Assembly: GCF_003014735.1 (NCBI RefSeq)
Contig: NZ_PYAX01000012.1
Span: 62,001 to 126,000, forward strand
Length of the DNA: 64,000 bases
Reading direction: 5' to 3'
Source: Saccharothrix carnea
Lineage (GTDB): Bacteria > Actinomycetota > Actinomycetes > Mycobacteriales > Pseudonocardiaceae
In this document: piece by piece, positions 27,494 to 36,417 of the stretch
Position numbering within the stretch: the stretch's first letter is position 1
Layout: each line of letters opens with the position of its first letter
The notes under the pieces: generated by a model
What the model was told of the DNA's origin: nothing
The model's input: the letters and a program-made list of their open reading frames with translations, nothing else
Database searches by the model: none
Position numbers and translations under genes: made by a program

Positions 27494-28000
27494 ATGCGCA
27501 AGACCACGATCGCGGTGCTGGTGGCGTTGTCCGTGGCGGGTGCCGGCGGTTACGCGGTGGCCGACCAGCAGCACGGGCGCAGCGGTGTCGCGGTGCGGAG
27601 CACGACGACGATCACGGTGGACGCGGCCGTTCGGGCGGCCCAGGCCGCGCTGGACGCGGCCGAGAAGGAGGGGCAGCGGGTCACCGTCGCCGTGGTGGAC
27701 CGGAGCGGGGACCTGGTCGTGCTGCTGCACGGTGACGGCGCCGGGCCGCAGAGCGAGGAGTCGGCCCGCCGCAAGGCGTTCACCTCGGTGTCGTTCAACG
27801 CGCCGACCTCGGTGCTGGCCGGTCGGGTGACCGGCACCGGGGCGACGTTGCGGGACATCCCGGGCACGTTGTTCCTGGCCGGCGGCCTGCCGGTGGTGTC
27901 GGACGGCGCGCCGGTCGCGGGCATCGGCGTCGGCGGCGCGCCCAGCGGTGACCTGGACGAGCGCTTCGCTCGCGCGGGCCTGACCGCGATCGGCGGCTGA
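27494..28000 (+). CDS. HbpS/GlcG-family secreted protein
   Basis: The 168-aa protein has a signal peptide (MRKTTIAVLVALSVAGAGGYAVA) and one HbpS/GlcG (DUF336) domain: VDAAVRAAQAALDAAEKEGQRVTVAVVDRSGDLVVLLHGDGAGPQSEESARRKAFTSVSFN through AGGLPVVSDGAPVAGIGVGGAPSGDLDERFARAGLTAI. HbpS of S. reticuli binds haem and iron outside the cell and controls SenS activity. The divergent SenS/SenR-like genes support that role here. GGAGG precedes the ATG. Confidence 0.88.
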   Translation: MRKTTIAVLVALSVAGAGGYAVADQQHGRSGVAVRSTTTITVDAAVRAAQAALDAAEKEGQRVTVAVVDRSGDLVVLLHGDGAGPQSEESARRKAFTSVSFNAPTSVLAGRVTGTGATLRDIPGTLFLAGGLPVVSDGAPVAGIGVGGAPSGDLDERFARAGLTAIGG

Positions 28001-28055
28001 CCGTCACGCGGGCGGTCGGCCGGCCCCCCGACCACCGCCCGCCCCACCCGCGTTT

Positions 28056-28199
28056 CCTACCTCCGAACACGCGTGTCCCACGTTCAGGACCTCGAGTTCA
28101 ACGCTCAGAACACGAGAGTCGTACGTTCGGAGCGCGAGAGTCCAACGCTCACGGCGCGTGAGTCCAACGTTCAGCGCACCTGAGTTCAACGCTCAGAGC
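28056..28199 (-). repeat. 22-nt tandem repeat array, about 7 diverged copies
   Basis: Read on the reverse strand, the units share the core GAACGTTGGACTCWCGCG and repeat every 22 bp (one unit is 21). Copies differ at several positions. The same family occurs in the opposite orientation at 47788-47898. Confidence 0.85.
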
Positions 28200-28306
28200 G
28201 CCGCGCCGGCCGTCCGACCAGGGCGCACGGGGTGCGGCAATCGGCTGAATGGACCATTCACCCGCGTCGAAGGCGGGGATGGCGTCATCCGGCGTTCGTC
28301 CGGGGT

Positions 28307-28312
28307 TAGGGT
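28307..28312 (+). promoter_or_regulatory. -10 hexamer of pafB
   Basis: TAGGGT, 6 nt before the pafB GTG. Confidence 0.5.
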
Positions 28313-28318
28313 TCCGGT

Positions 28319-29305
28319 GTGGCCATCGCACGTGCCGAACGGCTCGTCAACCTGGTGCTGTGCCTGCTCTCGACCCGGCAGTACCTGACCGCCGAGCGCA
28401 TCCGCGCCATCGTCCCCGGCTATAACGACGCCGCGACGGACGAGGCGTTCTTCCGCATGTTCGAACGCGACAAGACCGAGCTGCGCGACCTCGGCGTGCC
28501 GCTGGAGACCGGTCGCGGCCAGGGCTTCGACTCGGTCGACGGCTACCGCATCGCCCGCCGGGACTACGAGCTGGGCGACATCGACCTGGAACCGGACGAG
28601 GCCGCCGCCGTGGCGCTGGCCGCCCGGCTGTGGGACTCGCCGCAGTTCACCGGTGCCGCGCACGGCGCCCTGATCAAGCTCCGCGCCGCGGGCGTCGACG
28701 TGGACCAGGACGTGCACGTGCCGGTCGAGCCGAAGGTCCGCACCAGCGAACCGGCGTTCCCGCCGCTGCTCGCGGCCGTGCAGGAGGGCCGTGTGGTCGA
28801 GTTCGACTACCGCCGCCCCGTGCCGGTCGAGGTGCGCACCCGCACGGTCGAGCCGTGGGGCGTGGTCGCCTGGCGCGGCCGGTGGTACCTCGTCGGGCAC
28901 GACCGCGACCGCGACGCGCCCCGCTGCTTCCGGCTGTCCCGGATCGTCGGCGACGTCCGCTCGGCCGGCAAGGCGGGCGAGGTGCGCCGGCCCGACCAGT
29001 TCGACCTGCTGTCGTTCGTGGTCCGCAACCAGCCCGCCGCCGACCAGCCGCCCGCCACCGCCAAGCTGTGGGTGGCCCAAGGGCGTGCGCAGGGCGTGCG
29101 CAGGCGGGCGAAGGTCGTCGGCTCCCGCGACTTCGACGGTGAACCGGGCGACGTGCTGGAGATCGAGCTGAGGTTCCCCGACTCGGCCGCCGGGTGGATC
29201 GCGGGCTTCGGCCCGGACGTGGTGGTGCTGGAACCGGAAGTGCTGGCCAAGACGGTGCGGGAGAAGCTGCTCGGCGCGCTGCGCGGTGCCGGGGTGCGCG
29301 CGTGA
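28319..29305 (+). CDS. pafB: WYL-domain transcriptional activator PafB
   Basis: The 328-aa protein has an N-terminal HTH (ERLVNLVLCLLSTRQYLTAERIRAIVPGYND) and a WYL domain (VEPWGVVAWRGRWYLVGHDRDRDAPRCFRLSRI) with a C-terminal WCX part. With PafC it forms the activator of the LexA-independent DNA-damage response in mycobacteria. Despite the name it is not needed for pupylation. It is cotranscribed with pafC, which starts inside its stop codon. TAGGGT 6 nt upstream of the GTG suggests a leaderless message. Confidence 0.94.
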   Translation: MAIARAERLVNLVLCLLSTRQYLTAERIRAIVPGYNDAATDEAFFRMFERDKTELRDLGVPLETGRGQGFDSVDGYRIARRDYELGDIDLEPDEAAAVALAARLWDSPQFTGAAHGALIKLRAAGVDVDQDVHVPVEPKVRTSEPAFPPLLAAVQEGRVVEFDYRRPVPVEVRTRTVEPWGVVAWRGRWYLVGHDRDRDAPRCFRLSRIVGDVRSAGKAGEVRRPDQFDLLSFVVRNQPAADQPPATAKLWVAQGRAQGVRRRAKVVGSRDFDGEPGDVLEIELRFPDSAAGWIAGFGPDVVVLEPEVLAKTVREKLLGALRGAGVRA

Positions 29306-30273
29306 ACGCCGCCGCCGACCGGCTGCCCCGGCTGCTCGCCCTCGTGCCCTACCTGCTGGCCCGGCCCGGCATCCCGATCGACGAGGTCGCCGCCGACTTC
29401 GAGGTCACGCCCAAGCAGATCCGCAAGGACCTCGAACTGCTGTGGATGTGCGGCCTGCCCGGCTACGGCCCGGGCGACCTGATCGACCTGTCCTTCGAGG
29501 GCGACACGGTTACCGTCACGTTCGACGCGGGCATGAGCCGTCCGCTGCGGCTGACCGCGGCGGAGGCGACGTCGCTGCTGGTGGCGCTGCGCGCGCTGGT
29601 CGAGACGCCCGGCGTGGCCGACCAGGACGCGGTGCAACGCGCGGTGGCCAAGATCGAGGCCGCGGTCGGCCAGGCGCAGCCCGCCGGGGTCGCCGTCGGC
29701 CTGGCCCTGCGGGAAGCACCCGAGACGTCCCGCGTGCGTGACACCGTGTCCGATGGCGTCCTGCGCAACCGCGCCCTGTACCTGCGCTACTACACGCCGT
29801 CACGGGACGAGATCACCGAACGGGTCGTGGACCCGATGCGGATGCTGCTGGTGGAAGGCCGCAGCTACCTGGAGGCCTGGTGCCGCGCGGCGGACGGCGT
29901 GCGGCTGTTCCGGCTCGACCGGATCGACGCCGTCGACGTGCTGGACGAGCCCGCCGCACCGCCGCCGCACGCCACGCCCACCGACACGTCGGAGGGGTTG
30001 TTCCAGCCGGACCCGTCGCAGCGGACCGCCGTGCTGGTGCTCGAACCGGACGCCCGCTGGGTCGCCGAGTACTACCCCACGGACGGCCTGGTCGAGCTGC
30101 CGGAGGGCCGGGCCAGGGTGCTCATGCGGTACGCCGACACGGCCTGGATGGTGCGACTGCTGCTCGGGTTGGGCGGCGAAGCGCACGTCGAGCAGCCGCC
30201 CGACCTGGTGGCCGAGGTCGCCCGACAGGCCGAGGCGGCGTTGCGCCGGGCGGATCACCTCCCGGCAACCTAG
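29302..30273 (+). CDS. pafC: WYL-domain transcriptional activator PafC
   Basis: The 323-aa partner of PafB starts NAAADRLPRLLALVPYLLARPGIPIDEVAADFEVTPKQIRKDLELLWMCGLPGYGPGDLIDLSFEGD (HTH). It continues with a WYL domain (TERVVDPMRMLLVEGRSYLEAWCRAADGVRLFRLDRI). The GTG at 29302 overlaps the pafB stop as GTGA, which fixes the start against longer in-frame readings. Confidence 0.94.
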   Translation: MNAAADRLPRLLALVPYLLARPGIPIDEVAADFEVTPKQIRKDLELLWMCGLPGYGPGDLIDLSFEGDTVTVTFDAGMSRPLRLTAAEATSLLVALRALVETPGVADQDAVQRAVAKIEAAVGQAQPAGVAVGLALREAPETSRVRDTVSDGVLRNRALYLRYYTPSRDEITERVVDPMRMLLVEGRSYLEAWCRAADGVRLFRLDRIDAVDVLDEPAAPPPHATPTDTSEGLFQPDPSQRTAVLVLEPDARWVAEYYPTDGLVELPEGRARVLMRYADTAWMVRLLLGLGGEAHVEQPPDLVAEVARQAEAALRRADHLPAT

Positions 30274-30279
30274 GGCAAG

Positions 30280-30285
30280 TACGGT
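30280..30285 (+). promoter_or_regulatory. -10 hexamer ahead of the small membrane gene and tatAC
   Basis: TACGGT, 6 nt before the GTG at 30292 and 7 nt after the pafC stop. Confidence 0.4.
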
Positions 30286-30291
30286 GGTGCC

Positions 30292-30558
30292 GTGCCGTAC
30301 TTGCCGAGCCTGGCGCTGATCGTCCTCGGGGTGGTCGTGCTCGCCCTGATCGCGGTCCGAGTCCTCCGATCCTTGCGTCGCTTCCGTGCCGCAAGCACTC
30401 TGGTGGGTGACAGGGTCGGCGATGGCGTCGGTCTGCTGCGGGCGCGGTACGCCGCGCTCGGGGTGGCCGTCGCCGAACGGCGTCCGGATCACGCCCGCGA
30501 GGGCAAGCCCCGCGTACCATCGGTGGACCGGGGGAGACAGGAGGACAACCGTGCCTAA
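30292..30558 (+). CDS. Small single-helix membrane protein of unknown function
   Basis: The 88-aa protein has one N-terminal membrane helix (LPSLALIVLGVVVLALIAVRVLRSLRRF), a basic boundary and a charged soluble tail (ERRPDHAREGKPRVPSVDRG). I do not recognise a family. Its stop overlaps the tatA start by 8 bp, so it is probably cotranscribed with tatA and tatC. The TACGGT element upstream may be their promoter. Confidence 0.65.
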   Translation: MPYLPSLALIVLGVVVLALIAVRVLRSLRRFRAASTLVGDRVGDGVGLLRARYAALGVAVAERRPDHAREGKPRVPSVDRGRQEDNRA

Positions 30559-30937
30559 CCTCGGACCAACCGAGCTGATCATCATCGCCGTGGTGATCAT
30601 CCTGCTGTTCGGCGCGAAGAAGCTGCCCGACATGGCGCGCTCCATCGGCCGTTCGGCGAAGATCCTCAAGGCCGAGACCAAGGGCCTGCGCAGCGAGGAC
30701 GACCCGCAGCAGACCCAGGCAGGCACCACGGCCCAGCAGGTGCCCGCGCCGCAGCAGCTGCCGCCCGCCCAGCCGCAGGTGGCCCAGCCGCAGGTGGCCC
30801 AGCCGCAGGTGGCCCAGCCGCCGGTCGCGCCGCCGCAGCAGGTCGCCCAGCCCGTCGCGCAGCCGGTGCAGCCGCAGGTGGCGCCGCCCATCGAGCAGTC
30901 CGCGCAGAACCTGCAGAACAAGCAGAACACCAACTAA
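30551..30937 (+). CDS. tatA: Sec-independent translocase subunit TatA
   Basis: The 128-aa protein has the TatA signature: a short N-terminal membrane helix (PNLGPTELIIIAVVIILLFGAKKLPDMARSIGRSAKILKAETKGL) with the FGAKKLP hinge and an amphipathic helix. The tail is long and Gln/Pro/Val-rich, with PQVAQ repeated in tandem at 30770-30815. The GTG start has AGGAGG upstream. It is followed by tatC. Confidence 0.95.
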   Translation: MPNLGPTELIIIAVVIILLFGAKKLPDMARSIGRSAKILKAETKGLRSEDDPQQTQAGTTAQQVPAPQQLPPAQPQVAQPQVAQPQVAQPPVAPPQQVAQPVAQPVQPQVAPPIEQSAQNLQNKQNTN

Positions 30938-30973
30938 AGCCGCGTCAACGAGAGCCTAAGGACGGTCCGCACG

Positions 30974-31969
30974 GTGGGGGCAAGTCCGGTCCGGTGGTGG
31001 GCCCAGCGCCGGGAGCGCCGCAAGATCACCAGTCGTCGGGGCAACCCGGACGGCACCATGTCGTTGAAGGACCACCTCTACGACCTCCGGCACCGGCTGG
31101 GGTTGGCGCTGCTGTTCATCGTGGGCGGCGCGATCTTCGGTTTCATCTGGTGGGGCTGGCACCCGTTCGGCCTGGCCAGCCTCGGTGACATCGTCGTCGA
31201 CCCGTACTGCGAGATCCCGGAGACCGTGCGGCTCACCCAGGAGGGCAAGGGCTGCCAGCTGCTGCAGACCAAGCCGTTCGAGGTCTTCATGATCCGGCTG
31301 AAGGTCGGCGCCGGCGCGGGCATGGCGTTGACCGCGCCGCTGTGGCTCTACCAGGTGTGGCGGTTCATCTCGCCAGGCTTGTACGCCAAGGAGCGGCGCT
31401 TCGCCGTCGTGTTCGTGGCGTGCGCCTCGGTGCTGTTCGTCGCGGGCGCCACGCTGGCGTTCTACGTCGTGCCGCAGGGCCTGGCGGTGCTGGTCGGCTT
31501 CGGTGACGAGCAGTTCATCACCGCGTTGACCGCGGGGGAGTACGTCAGCTTCGTGCTGGCGTTGCTGCTGATCTTCGGCGTGAGCTTCGAGCTGCCGCTG
31601 ATCGTGGTGATGCTCAACCAGGTCGGCGTGGTCAGCTACGAGAAGCTGAACAAGTGGCGCCGCGGCATCGTGTTCGGCCTGTTCATCTTCGCCGCGATCG
31701 CCACCCCGGGCACCGATCCGATCTCCATGGTCGCGCTGGCCGTGGCGCTGGTGCTGCTGTTCGAGCTGGCGATCCAGATCGCCCGCGTGCACGACAAGCG
31801 GGCCGAGCGCAGGCGCAAGGCCGAGGGCCTGGACGACGTCCCGGACGACGTGGCCGCGCCGTTCCAGTACACGCCGTCCGCGGTCGAGGAACCGTCGCCC
31901 GAACCGGTGCCCACCCCCGATCCGGCGCCCGAGGCGCCCGGCCGCGTCCGCTACGACGACGTGACCTGA
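30974..31969 (+). CDS. tatC: Sec-independent translocase subunit TatC
   Basis: The 331-aa, six-helix Tat receptor shows NPDGTMSLKDHLYDLRHRLGLALLFIVGG at the N-terminus, then FEVFMIRLKVGAGAGMALTAPLWLYQVWRFISPGLYAKERR and VSFELPLIVVMLNQVGVV. The C-terminal tail is Pro/Glu-rich and likely cytoplasmic. AAGGA lies 11 bp before the GTG. Together with TatA it should export folded proteins; no TatB-like gene is seen nearby. Confidence 0.95.
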   Translation: MGASPVRWWAQRRERRKITSRRGNPDGTMSLKDHLYDLRHRLGLALLFIVGGAIFGFIWWGWHPFGLASLGDIVVDPYCEIPETVRLTQEGKGCQLLQTKPFEVFMIRLKVGAGAGMALTAPLWLYQVWRFISPGLYAKERRFAVVFVACASVLFVAGATLAFYVVPQGLAVLVGFGDEQFITALTAGEYVSFVLALLLIFGVSFELPLIVVMLNQVGVVSYEKLNKWRRGIVFGLFIFAAIATPGTDPISMVALAVALVLLFELAIQIARVHDKRAERRRKAEGLDDVPDDVAAPFQYTPSAVEEPSPEPVPTPDPAPEAPGRVRYDDVT

Positions 31970-31999
31970 GCGAGATCACTCGATGGGGTGAAGCCTTTG

Positions 32000-32005
32000 T
32001 AGGCT
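32000..32005 (+). promoter_or_regulatory. -10 hexamer of the lipid kinase gene
   Basis: TAGGCT, 8 nt before the ATG at 32014. Confidence 0.4.
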
Positions 32006-32013
32006 TCCCGACC

Positions 32014-32922
32014 ATGTCGACGTCAACGCGGGCGGCCCTGCTGGTGTGCCCCGCCTCCGGCAAGGGCAGGGCCGCGCGCATGGCGGGCACCGTCGCCGAA
32101 CGGCTGCGCGCCGTGGTCGACCGGCTCGACCTGCACGTCGCACGCACCGCCGAGGGCACGGCCGCCGCCGCACGCCGGGCGGTCGACGACGGCGTGGACG
32201 TGCTGGTGGTCCTCGGCGGCGACGGCGGCGCGCACCTGGCGGTGCAGGCGTGCGCGGAGTCCCCGACCGCACTGGCCGTGGTGCCCGCAGGCACCGGGAA
32301 CGACCTGGCCACCGCTCTGGGCACCACCTCGGTGGACGACGTCGTCACCGCGTTGCGCGAGGGCACCCGCGCCGACTACGACCTCGGGCGCGTGGAGAAC
32401 GGCCCCTGGTTCGCCACCGTGCTGTGCGCGGGGTTCGACTCCGCGGTCAACGAGCGGGCGAACGCCATGCGCTGGCCCGCCGGACCCCGCCGCTACGACC
32501 TGGCGATCCTGGCCGAGCTGGCGGCGCTACGACCGCGGCGGCTGGTCGTGGAGACCGAGGACGACGTGCTGGAACTGGACGCGCTGCTGGTCGCGGTCGG
32601 CAACACGACCAGCTACGGCGGCGGCATCCCGGTCTGCCCGGACGCCTCGGTGACAGACGGCCTGTTCGACCTGACCGTGGTGCGTGCCGCGCCACGGCGC
32701 ACCCTGCTGCGGATGCTGCCCACGCTGCGCACCGGGCGTCACGTGGACCACCCCGCCGTGCAGACCCTCCGAGCGCGCTCCGCGCGGCTGTCCGGGCCGT
32801 CCTGGGTGGCTTACGCCGATGGCGAACGGCTGAGCGGGATGCCGTTGACGACCACGTGCGTGCCTGGTGCGTTGACGGCCGTGATCGGTGCCGGAGGGGC
32901 GGCTGTCACCGGTGCCGGCTGA
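32014..32922 (+). CDS. Diacylglycerol kinase-family lipid kinase
   Basis: The 302-aa protein is a stand-alone DAGK/LCB5 catalytic domain: ALLVCPASGKGRAARMAG, DVLVVLGGDGGAHLAVQACAESPTALAVVPAGTGNDLATALG, AGFDSAVNERAN and VAVGNTTSYGGGIPVCPDASVTDGLFDLTVV. It should phosphorylate a lipid or sphingoid-type substrate with ATP. It follows tatC by 44 bp and has its own TAGGCT element. Its 3' end overlaps the convergent hypothetical gene by 17 bp. Confidence 0.92.
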   Translation: MSTSTRAALLVCPASGKGRAARMAGTVAERLRAVVDRLDLHVARTAEGTAAAARRAVDDGVDVLVVLGGDGGAHLAVQACAESPTALAVVPAGTGNDLATALGTTSVDDVVTALREGTRADYDLGRVENGPWFATVLCAGFDSAVNERANAMRWPAGPRRYDLAILAELAALRPRRLVVETEDDVLELDALLVAVGNTTSYGGGIPVCPDASVTDGLFDLTVVRAAPRRTLLRMLPTLRTGRHVDHPAVQTLRARSARLSGPSWVAYADGERLSGMPLTTTCVPGALTAVIGAGGAAVTGAG

Positions 32923-33391
32923 GCACGTCGCGCCGGCGCCACGAGCCGCGCGGTTCGGTCGTGCCCCGGTCGAACAGCCACCCGGCGACGGCGAGCACCC
33001 CGTTGGCCGCGTCCAGCGGTGTGCCGTGCGCCGACTCGACGGTCTCGATCTCGTGCCTGCCGCAGTCCCGGATCGCGTCGCAGCGGACCGAGATCTCGCC
33101 CTCCACCTGCCACGGCGGCGGTGACCTGAGCACGTTGCGGTGCGGGTCGCGGGGCAGCGAAACGTGCACGTCGAAGGCCAGTTCGTCGATCTCGGCGCGG
33201 GCCGACAACCCCGCGTAGGGCGCGCCGGGCAGGTGGTCGAACACCAGGGCCGTGCCCGGTCCGCCCAGGTGACCGGCGAGCCGTTCGACCCGGCTGGCGG
33301 CCAGCCGCAGCACGACCAGCACCGGGTCGACCTCGACCAGGTCGGGGAACACCCACCGCAGGTCCCCCTCCGCCAACGGAATCGCCGCCAC
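32906..33391 (-). CDS. Hypothetical protein
   Basis: The 161-aa protein begins VAAIPLAEGDLRWVFPDLVEVDPVLVVLRLAASRVERLAGHL and contains FDVHVSLPRDPHRNVLRSPPPWQVEGEISVRCDAIRDCGRHEIETVESAHGTPLDAANGVLAVAGWLFDRG. I do not recognise the family. Codon composition supports coding, and it lies between two real genes without long overlaps. The GTG at 33391 is the first start compatible with the conserved-looking part. It faces helY across an AT-rich promoter gap. Confidence 0.65.
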   Translation of the reverse strand: MAAIPLAEGDLRWVFPDLVEVDPVLVVLRLAASRVERLAGHLGGPGTALVFDHLPGAPYAGLSARAEIDELAFDVHVSLPRDPHRNVLRSPPPWQVEGEISVRCDAIRDCGRHEIETVESAHGTPLDAANGVLAVAGWLFDRGTTEPRGSWRRRDVLSRHR

Positions 33392-33428
33392 GGGGCACGA
33401 GTCTGCCCCATGGCCGATCCCCGTGGTC

Positions 33429-33434
33429 TTTATA
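33429..33434 (-). promoter_or_regulatory. -10-like element in AT-rich divergent gap
   Basis: TATAAA on the reverse strand lies about 40 bp before the hypothetical gene at 32906-33391. It sits in a run (33429-33470) much richer in A and T than the rest of the window. Confidence 0.4.
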
Positions 33435-33519
33435 GCTTCAGTGTTGATTAAAAAAGGTCTTCGGGTTTCCGGTGCGGATCTGAAGCGATTTTGTCGGTCC
33501 CGTATGACAGCCTGGACAG

Positions 33520-36285
33520 GTGTCAAGCACTTCGCGGTCTCCGGCCGACTCGTACGCGGACTTCCGCCGCCGCTCCACCCGGCCCCGGCTGGCCGACTTC
33601 CTGGGGGTCATCTCGTTCGAACTCGACCCGTTCCAGCAACGCGCCTGCGAGGCGCTGGAGGACGGGCACGGCGTGCTGGTCTGCGCGCCCACCGGCGCCG
33701 GCAAGACCGTGGTCGGCGAGTTCGCCGTGCACCTGGCCCTGTCCGAGGGCCGCAAGTGCTTCTACACCACACCGATCAAGGCCCTGTCGAACCAGAAGTA
33801 CGCCGACCTCGTCGCCCGCTACGGCGCGAACAAAGTCGGCCTGCTCACCGGCGACACCTCGGTCAACGGCGACGCGCCGATCGTCGTGATGACCACCGAG
33901 GTGCTGCGCAACATGCTGTACGCGGGCTCCTCGACGCTGAACACCCTCGCCTACGTGGTGATGGACGAGATCCACTACCTCGCCGACCGGTTCCGCGGCC
34001 CGGTGTGGGAGGAAGTGATCCTGCACCTGCCCGAGTCGGTGCGGCTGGTCGGCCTGTCCGCCACCGTCAGCAACGCCGAGGAGTTCGGCGAGTGGCTGGT
34101 CGAGGTGCGCGGCGACACGACCGTCGTGGTGGACGAGCACCGGCCCGTGCCGCTGTGGCAGCACATGATGGCCGGCGGCCGGATGATGGACCTGTTCGCG
34201 GACGACGGCCCGGACGGGCACGCGCGCATCAACCCGCAGTTGCTGCGCCACACCGACGACCTGTCCCGCTTCCACGTGCCGTGGAGCCGCAACCGCAACA
34301 ACAAGGACCAGCGGGGCCGCCCGCCGCGCGGCTCCGGCTTCAAGCCGCCGTCCCGGGTCGACATCGTGCAGCGGCTCGACGGCGCGGGGCTGCTGCCCGC
34401 CATCGACTTCGTGTTCAGCCGCGCGGGCTGCGACGCGGCCGTGCTGCAGTGCGTGCGGGCGGGGCTGCGGCTCAACTCCAACGACGAGGTCGAGCAGATC
34501 CGCGAGGTCATCGAGGAGAAGACCAAGGACCTGCCGCAGGGCGACCTGATGGTGCTGGGCTACTGGGAGTGGCGCGAGGCGCTGGAACGCGGCATCGCCA
34601 GCCACCACGCCGGTCTGCTGCCAGCGTTCAAGGAGACCGTCGAGGAGCTGTTCGTCCGCGGCCTGGTGAAGGTCGTGTTCGCCACCGAGACCCTGGCGCT
34701 GGGCATCAACATGCCCGCGCGCACCGTCGTGCTGGAGAAGCTGGTCAAGTACAACGGCGAGGCGCACGTCGACCTCACGCCCGGCGAGTACACGCAGCTC
34801 ACCGGCCGTGCCGGGCGGCGCGGCATCGACGTCGAGGGCCACGCGGTCGTGGTGTGGCAGCCGGGCGTGGACCCGAAGGCGGTCGGCGGCCTGGCGTCCA
34901 CCCGCACGTACCCGTTGCGGTCGTCGTTCCGGCCCGGCTACAACATGGCCGTCAACCTGGTGAACCAGCTCGGCGCGGCGGCGGCCCGGGAGATCCTGGA
35001 GCAGTCGTTCGCCCAGTTCCAGGCGGACCGGTCGGTGGTCGGCCTGGCCCGCCGGATCGAGCGCAACCGGGAGGCGCTGGGCGGCTACGCCGAGGCGATG
35101 ACGTGCCACCTCGGTGATTTCACCGAGTACGCGTCGCTGCGCCGCCGGGTCGCCGAGCGGGAGAAGGCGTTGGCGCGGCAGAACACCTCGGCGAAGCGGG
35201 CCGAGGCGGCGCAGTCGTTGGAGCGGCTGCGCAAGGGCGATGTGATCGCGGTGCCGTCCGGGCGCCGGTCCGGGTTGGCCGTGGTGATCGACCCAGGCCT
35301 GGAGCCGCTGGGCGAGGCGCGTCCGTTCGTGGTGACGGAGGACCGGTGGGCGGGTCGGCTGTCGTCGGCGGACTTCCCCATGCCGGTCGAGGTGCTGGGC
35401 AAGATGCGGCTGCCCAAGCAGGTCGACACGCGGTCGCCGAAGTCCCGGCGCGACCTGGCGGCGTCGTTGCGCGCCACCGGGATCGTCGCGCCGGCGATGC
35501 GCAAGCGCCGGTCGAACGCCGACGACGACGCGGAACTGGCCACGTTGCGGCGGGCGTTGCGGGCGCACCCGTGCCACGGCTGCGAGAAGCGCGAGGAACA
35601 CGCCCGCTGGGGCGAGCGCTACCACCGGCTGCTGGCCGAGACCGAGCAGCTGGAGCGCAAGGTCGCGGCGACCACGCACTCGTTGGCGCGTGAGTTCGAC
35701 CGGATCCGCGGGCTGCTGCGCGAACGCGGCTACCTGCACGCCGAGGAGAACGGGCCCGGCGAGGAGGTCACCGAGCACGGCAAGCGGTTGACCAGGCTCT
35801 ACAGCGAATCCGACCTGCTGGCCGCGGAGTGCCTGCGGCACGGCGTGTGGCGCGACCTCGACCCGGCGGAGCTGGCCGCGGTCGTGTCGGCGCTGGTGTA
35901 CGAGGCGCGCCGGGACGGTCCGCTGGAGGCGCGGCTGCCACCGGGCAAGGTGTCGGACGCGTTGACCGCGACGGCCCGGCTGTGGGCCGAGCTGGAGGAC
36001 GACGAGCGCAGGCACCGGCTCGACCGCACCCGCCAGCCCGACCCGGGGTTCGCGTGGGCGGTGTACCGGTGGGCGCGCGGCGAGTCGTTGGAGAAGGTGC
36101 TGTCCGCGGCCGAGGAGAACGGTTCCGAGCTGGGCGCGGGCGACTTCGTCCGCTGGTGCCGGCAGGTGATCGACTTCCTGGACCAGATCCGGGACGTCGT
36201 CGGCGGCGGTGACCCGGTCGGTGCGGCCGCCCGGAAGGCGGTGGACGCGTTGCGCCGCGGGGTGGTGGCGATGGCCACCGTTTGA
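33520..36285 (+). CDS. helY: DEAD/DEAH-box helicase HelY (Ski2/Mtr4-like)
   Basis: The 921-aa superfamily 2 helicase has motif I APTGAGKT at 56-63, motif II DEIH at 149-152, SATVSNAEEF, the helicase-C motifs FATETLALGINMPARTVV and YTQLTGRAGRRGIDVEGHAVV, and a long C-terminal DSHCT-type region. Eukaryotic relatives unwind RNA for the exosome; the bacterial role is unsettled. Its place after tatA-tatC matches M. tuberculosis helY. GTG 33520 is the start; no strong ribosome site is visible. Confidence 0.94.
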   Translation: MSSTSRSPADSYADFRRRSTRPRLADFLGVISFELDPFQQRACEALEDGHGVLVCAPTGAGKTVVGEFAVHLALSEGRKCFYTTPIKALSNQKYADLVARYGANKVGLLTGDTSVNGDAPIVVMTTEVLRNMLYAGSSTLNTLAYVVMDEIHYLADRFRGPVWEEVILHLPESVRLVGLSATVSNAEEFGEWLVEVRGDTTVVVDEHRPVPLWQHMMAGGRMMDLFADDGPDGHARINPQLLRHTDDLSRFHVPWSRNRNNKDQRGRPPRGSGFKPPSRVDIVQRLDGAGLLPAIDFVFSRAGCDAAVLQCVRAGLRLNSNDEVEQIREVIEEKTKDLPQGDLMVLGYWEWREALERGIASHHAGLLPAFKETVEELFVRGLVKVVFATETLALGINMPARTVVLEKLVKYNGEAHVDLTPGEYTQLTGRAGRRGIDVEGHAVVVWQPGVDPKAVGGLASTRTYPLRSSFRPGYNMAVNLVNQLGAAAAREILEQSFAQFQADRSVVGLARRIERNREALGGYAEAMTCHLGDFTEYASLRRRVAEREKALARQNTSAKRAEAAQSLERLRKGDVIAVPSGRRSGLAVVIDPGLEPLGEARPFVVTEDRWAGRLSSADFPMPVEVLGKMRLPKQVDTRSPKSRRDLAASLRATGIVAPAMRKRRSNADDDAELATLRRALRAHPCHGCEKREEHARWGERYHRLLAETEQLERKVAATTHSLAREFDRIRGLLRERGYLHAEENGPGEEVTEHGKRLTRLYSESDLLAAECLRHGVWRDLDPAELAAVVSALVYEARRDGPLEARLPPGKVSDALTATARLWAELEDDERRHRLDRTRQPDPGFAWAVYRWARGESLEKVLSAAEENGSELGAGDFVRWCRQVIDFLDQIRDVVGGGDPVGAAARKAVDALRRGVVAMATV

Positions 36286-36417
36286 CAAAGCTTTGCGGGG
36301 TGGGTGGGTACCGTGCGGGTGGCTGTGGTTTGATCGCGCCCGCAAGCCTTGAACAGCTTGTCCAGATCGTCGAAGACCGTTCCAGACCTTGTCCAGACCG
36401 ACCGTCGGAGGCCGAGC

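Larger units (their letters stand above)
28001..28318. other. 318-bp gap between HbpS-like gene and pafB
   Basis: The first 50 bp are featureless GC-rich sequence. The middle is the 22-nt array at 28056-28199, and the last 15 bp carry the pafB -10. I see no gene. Confidence 0.7.
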
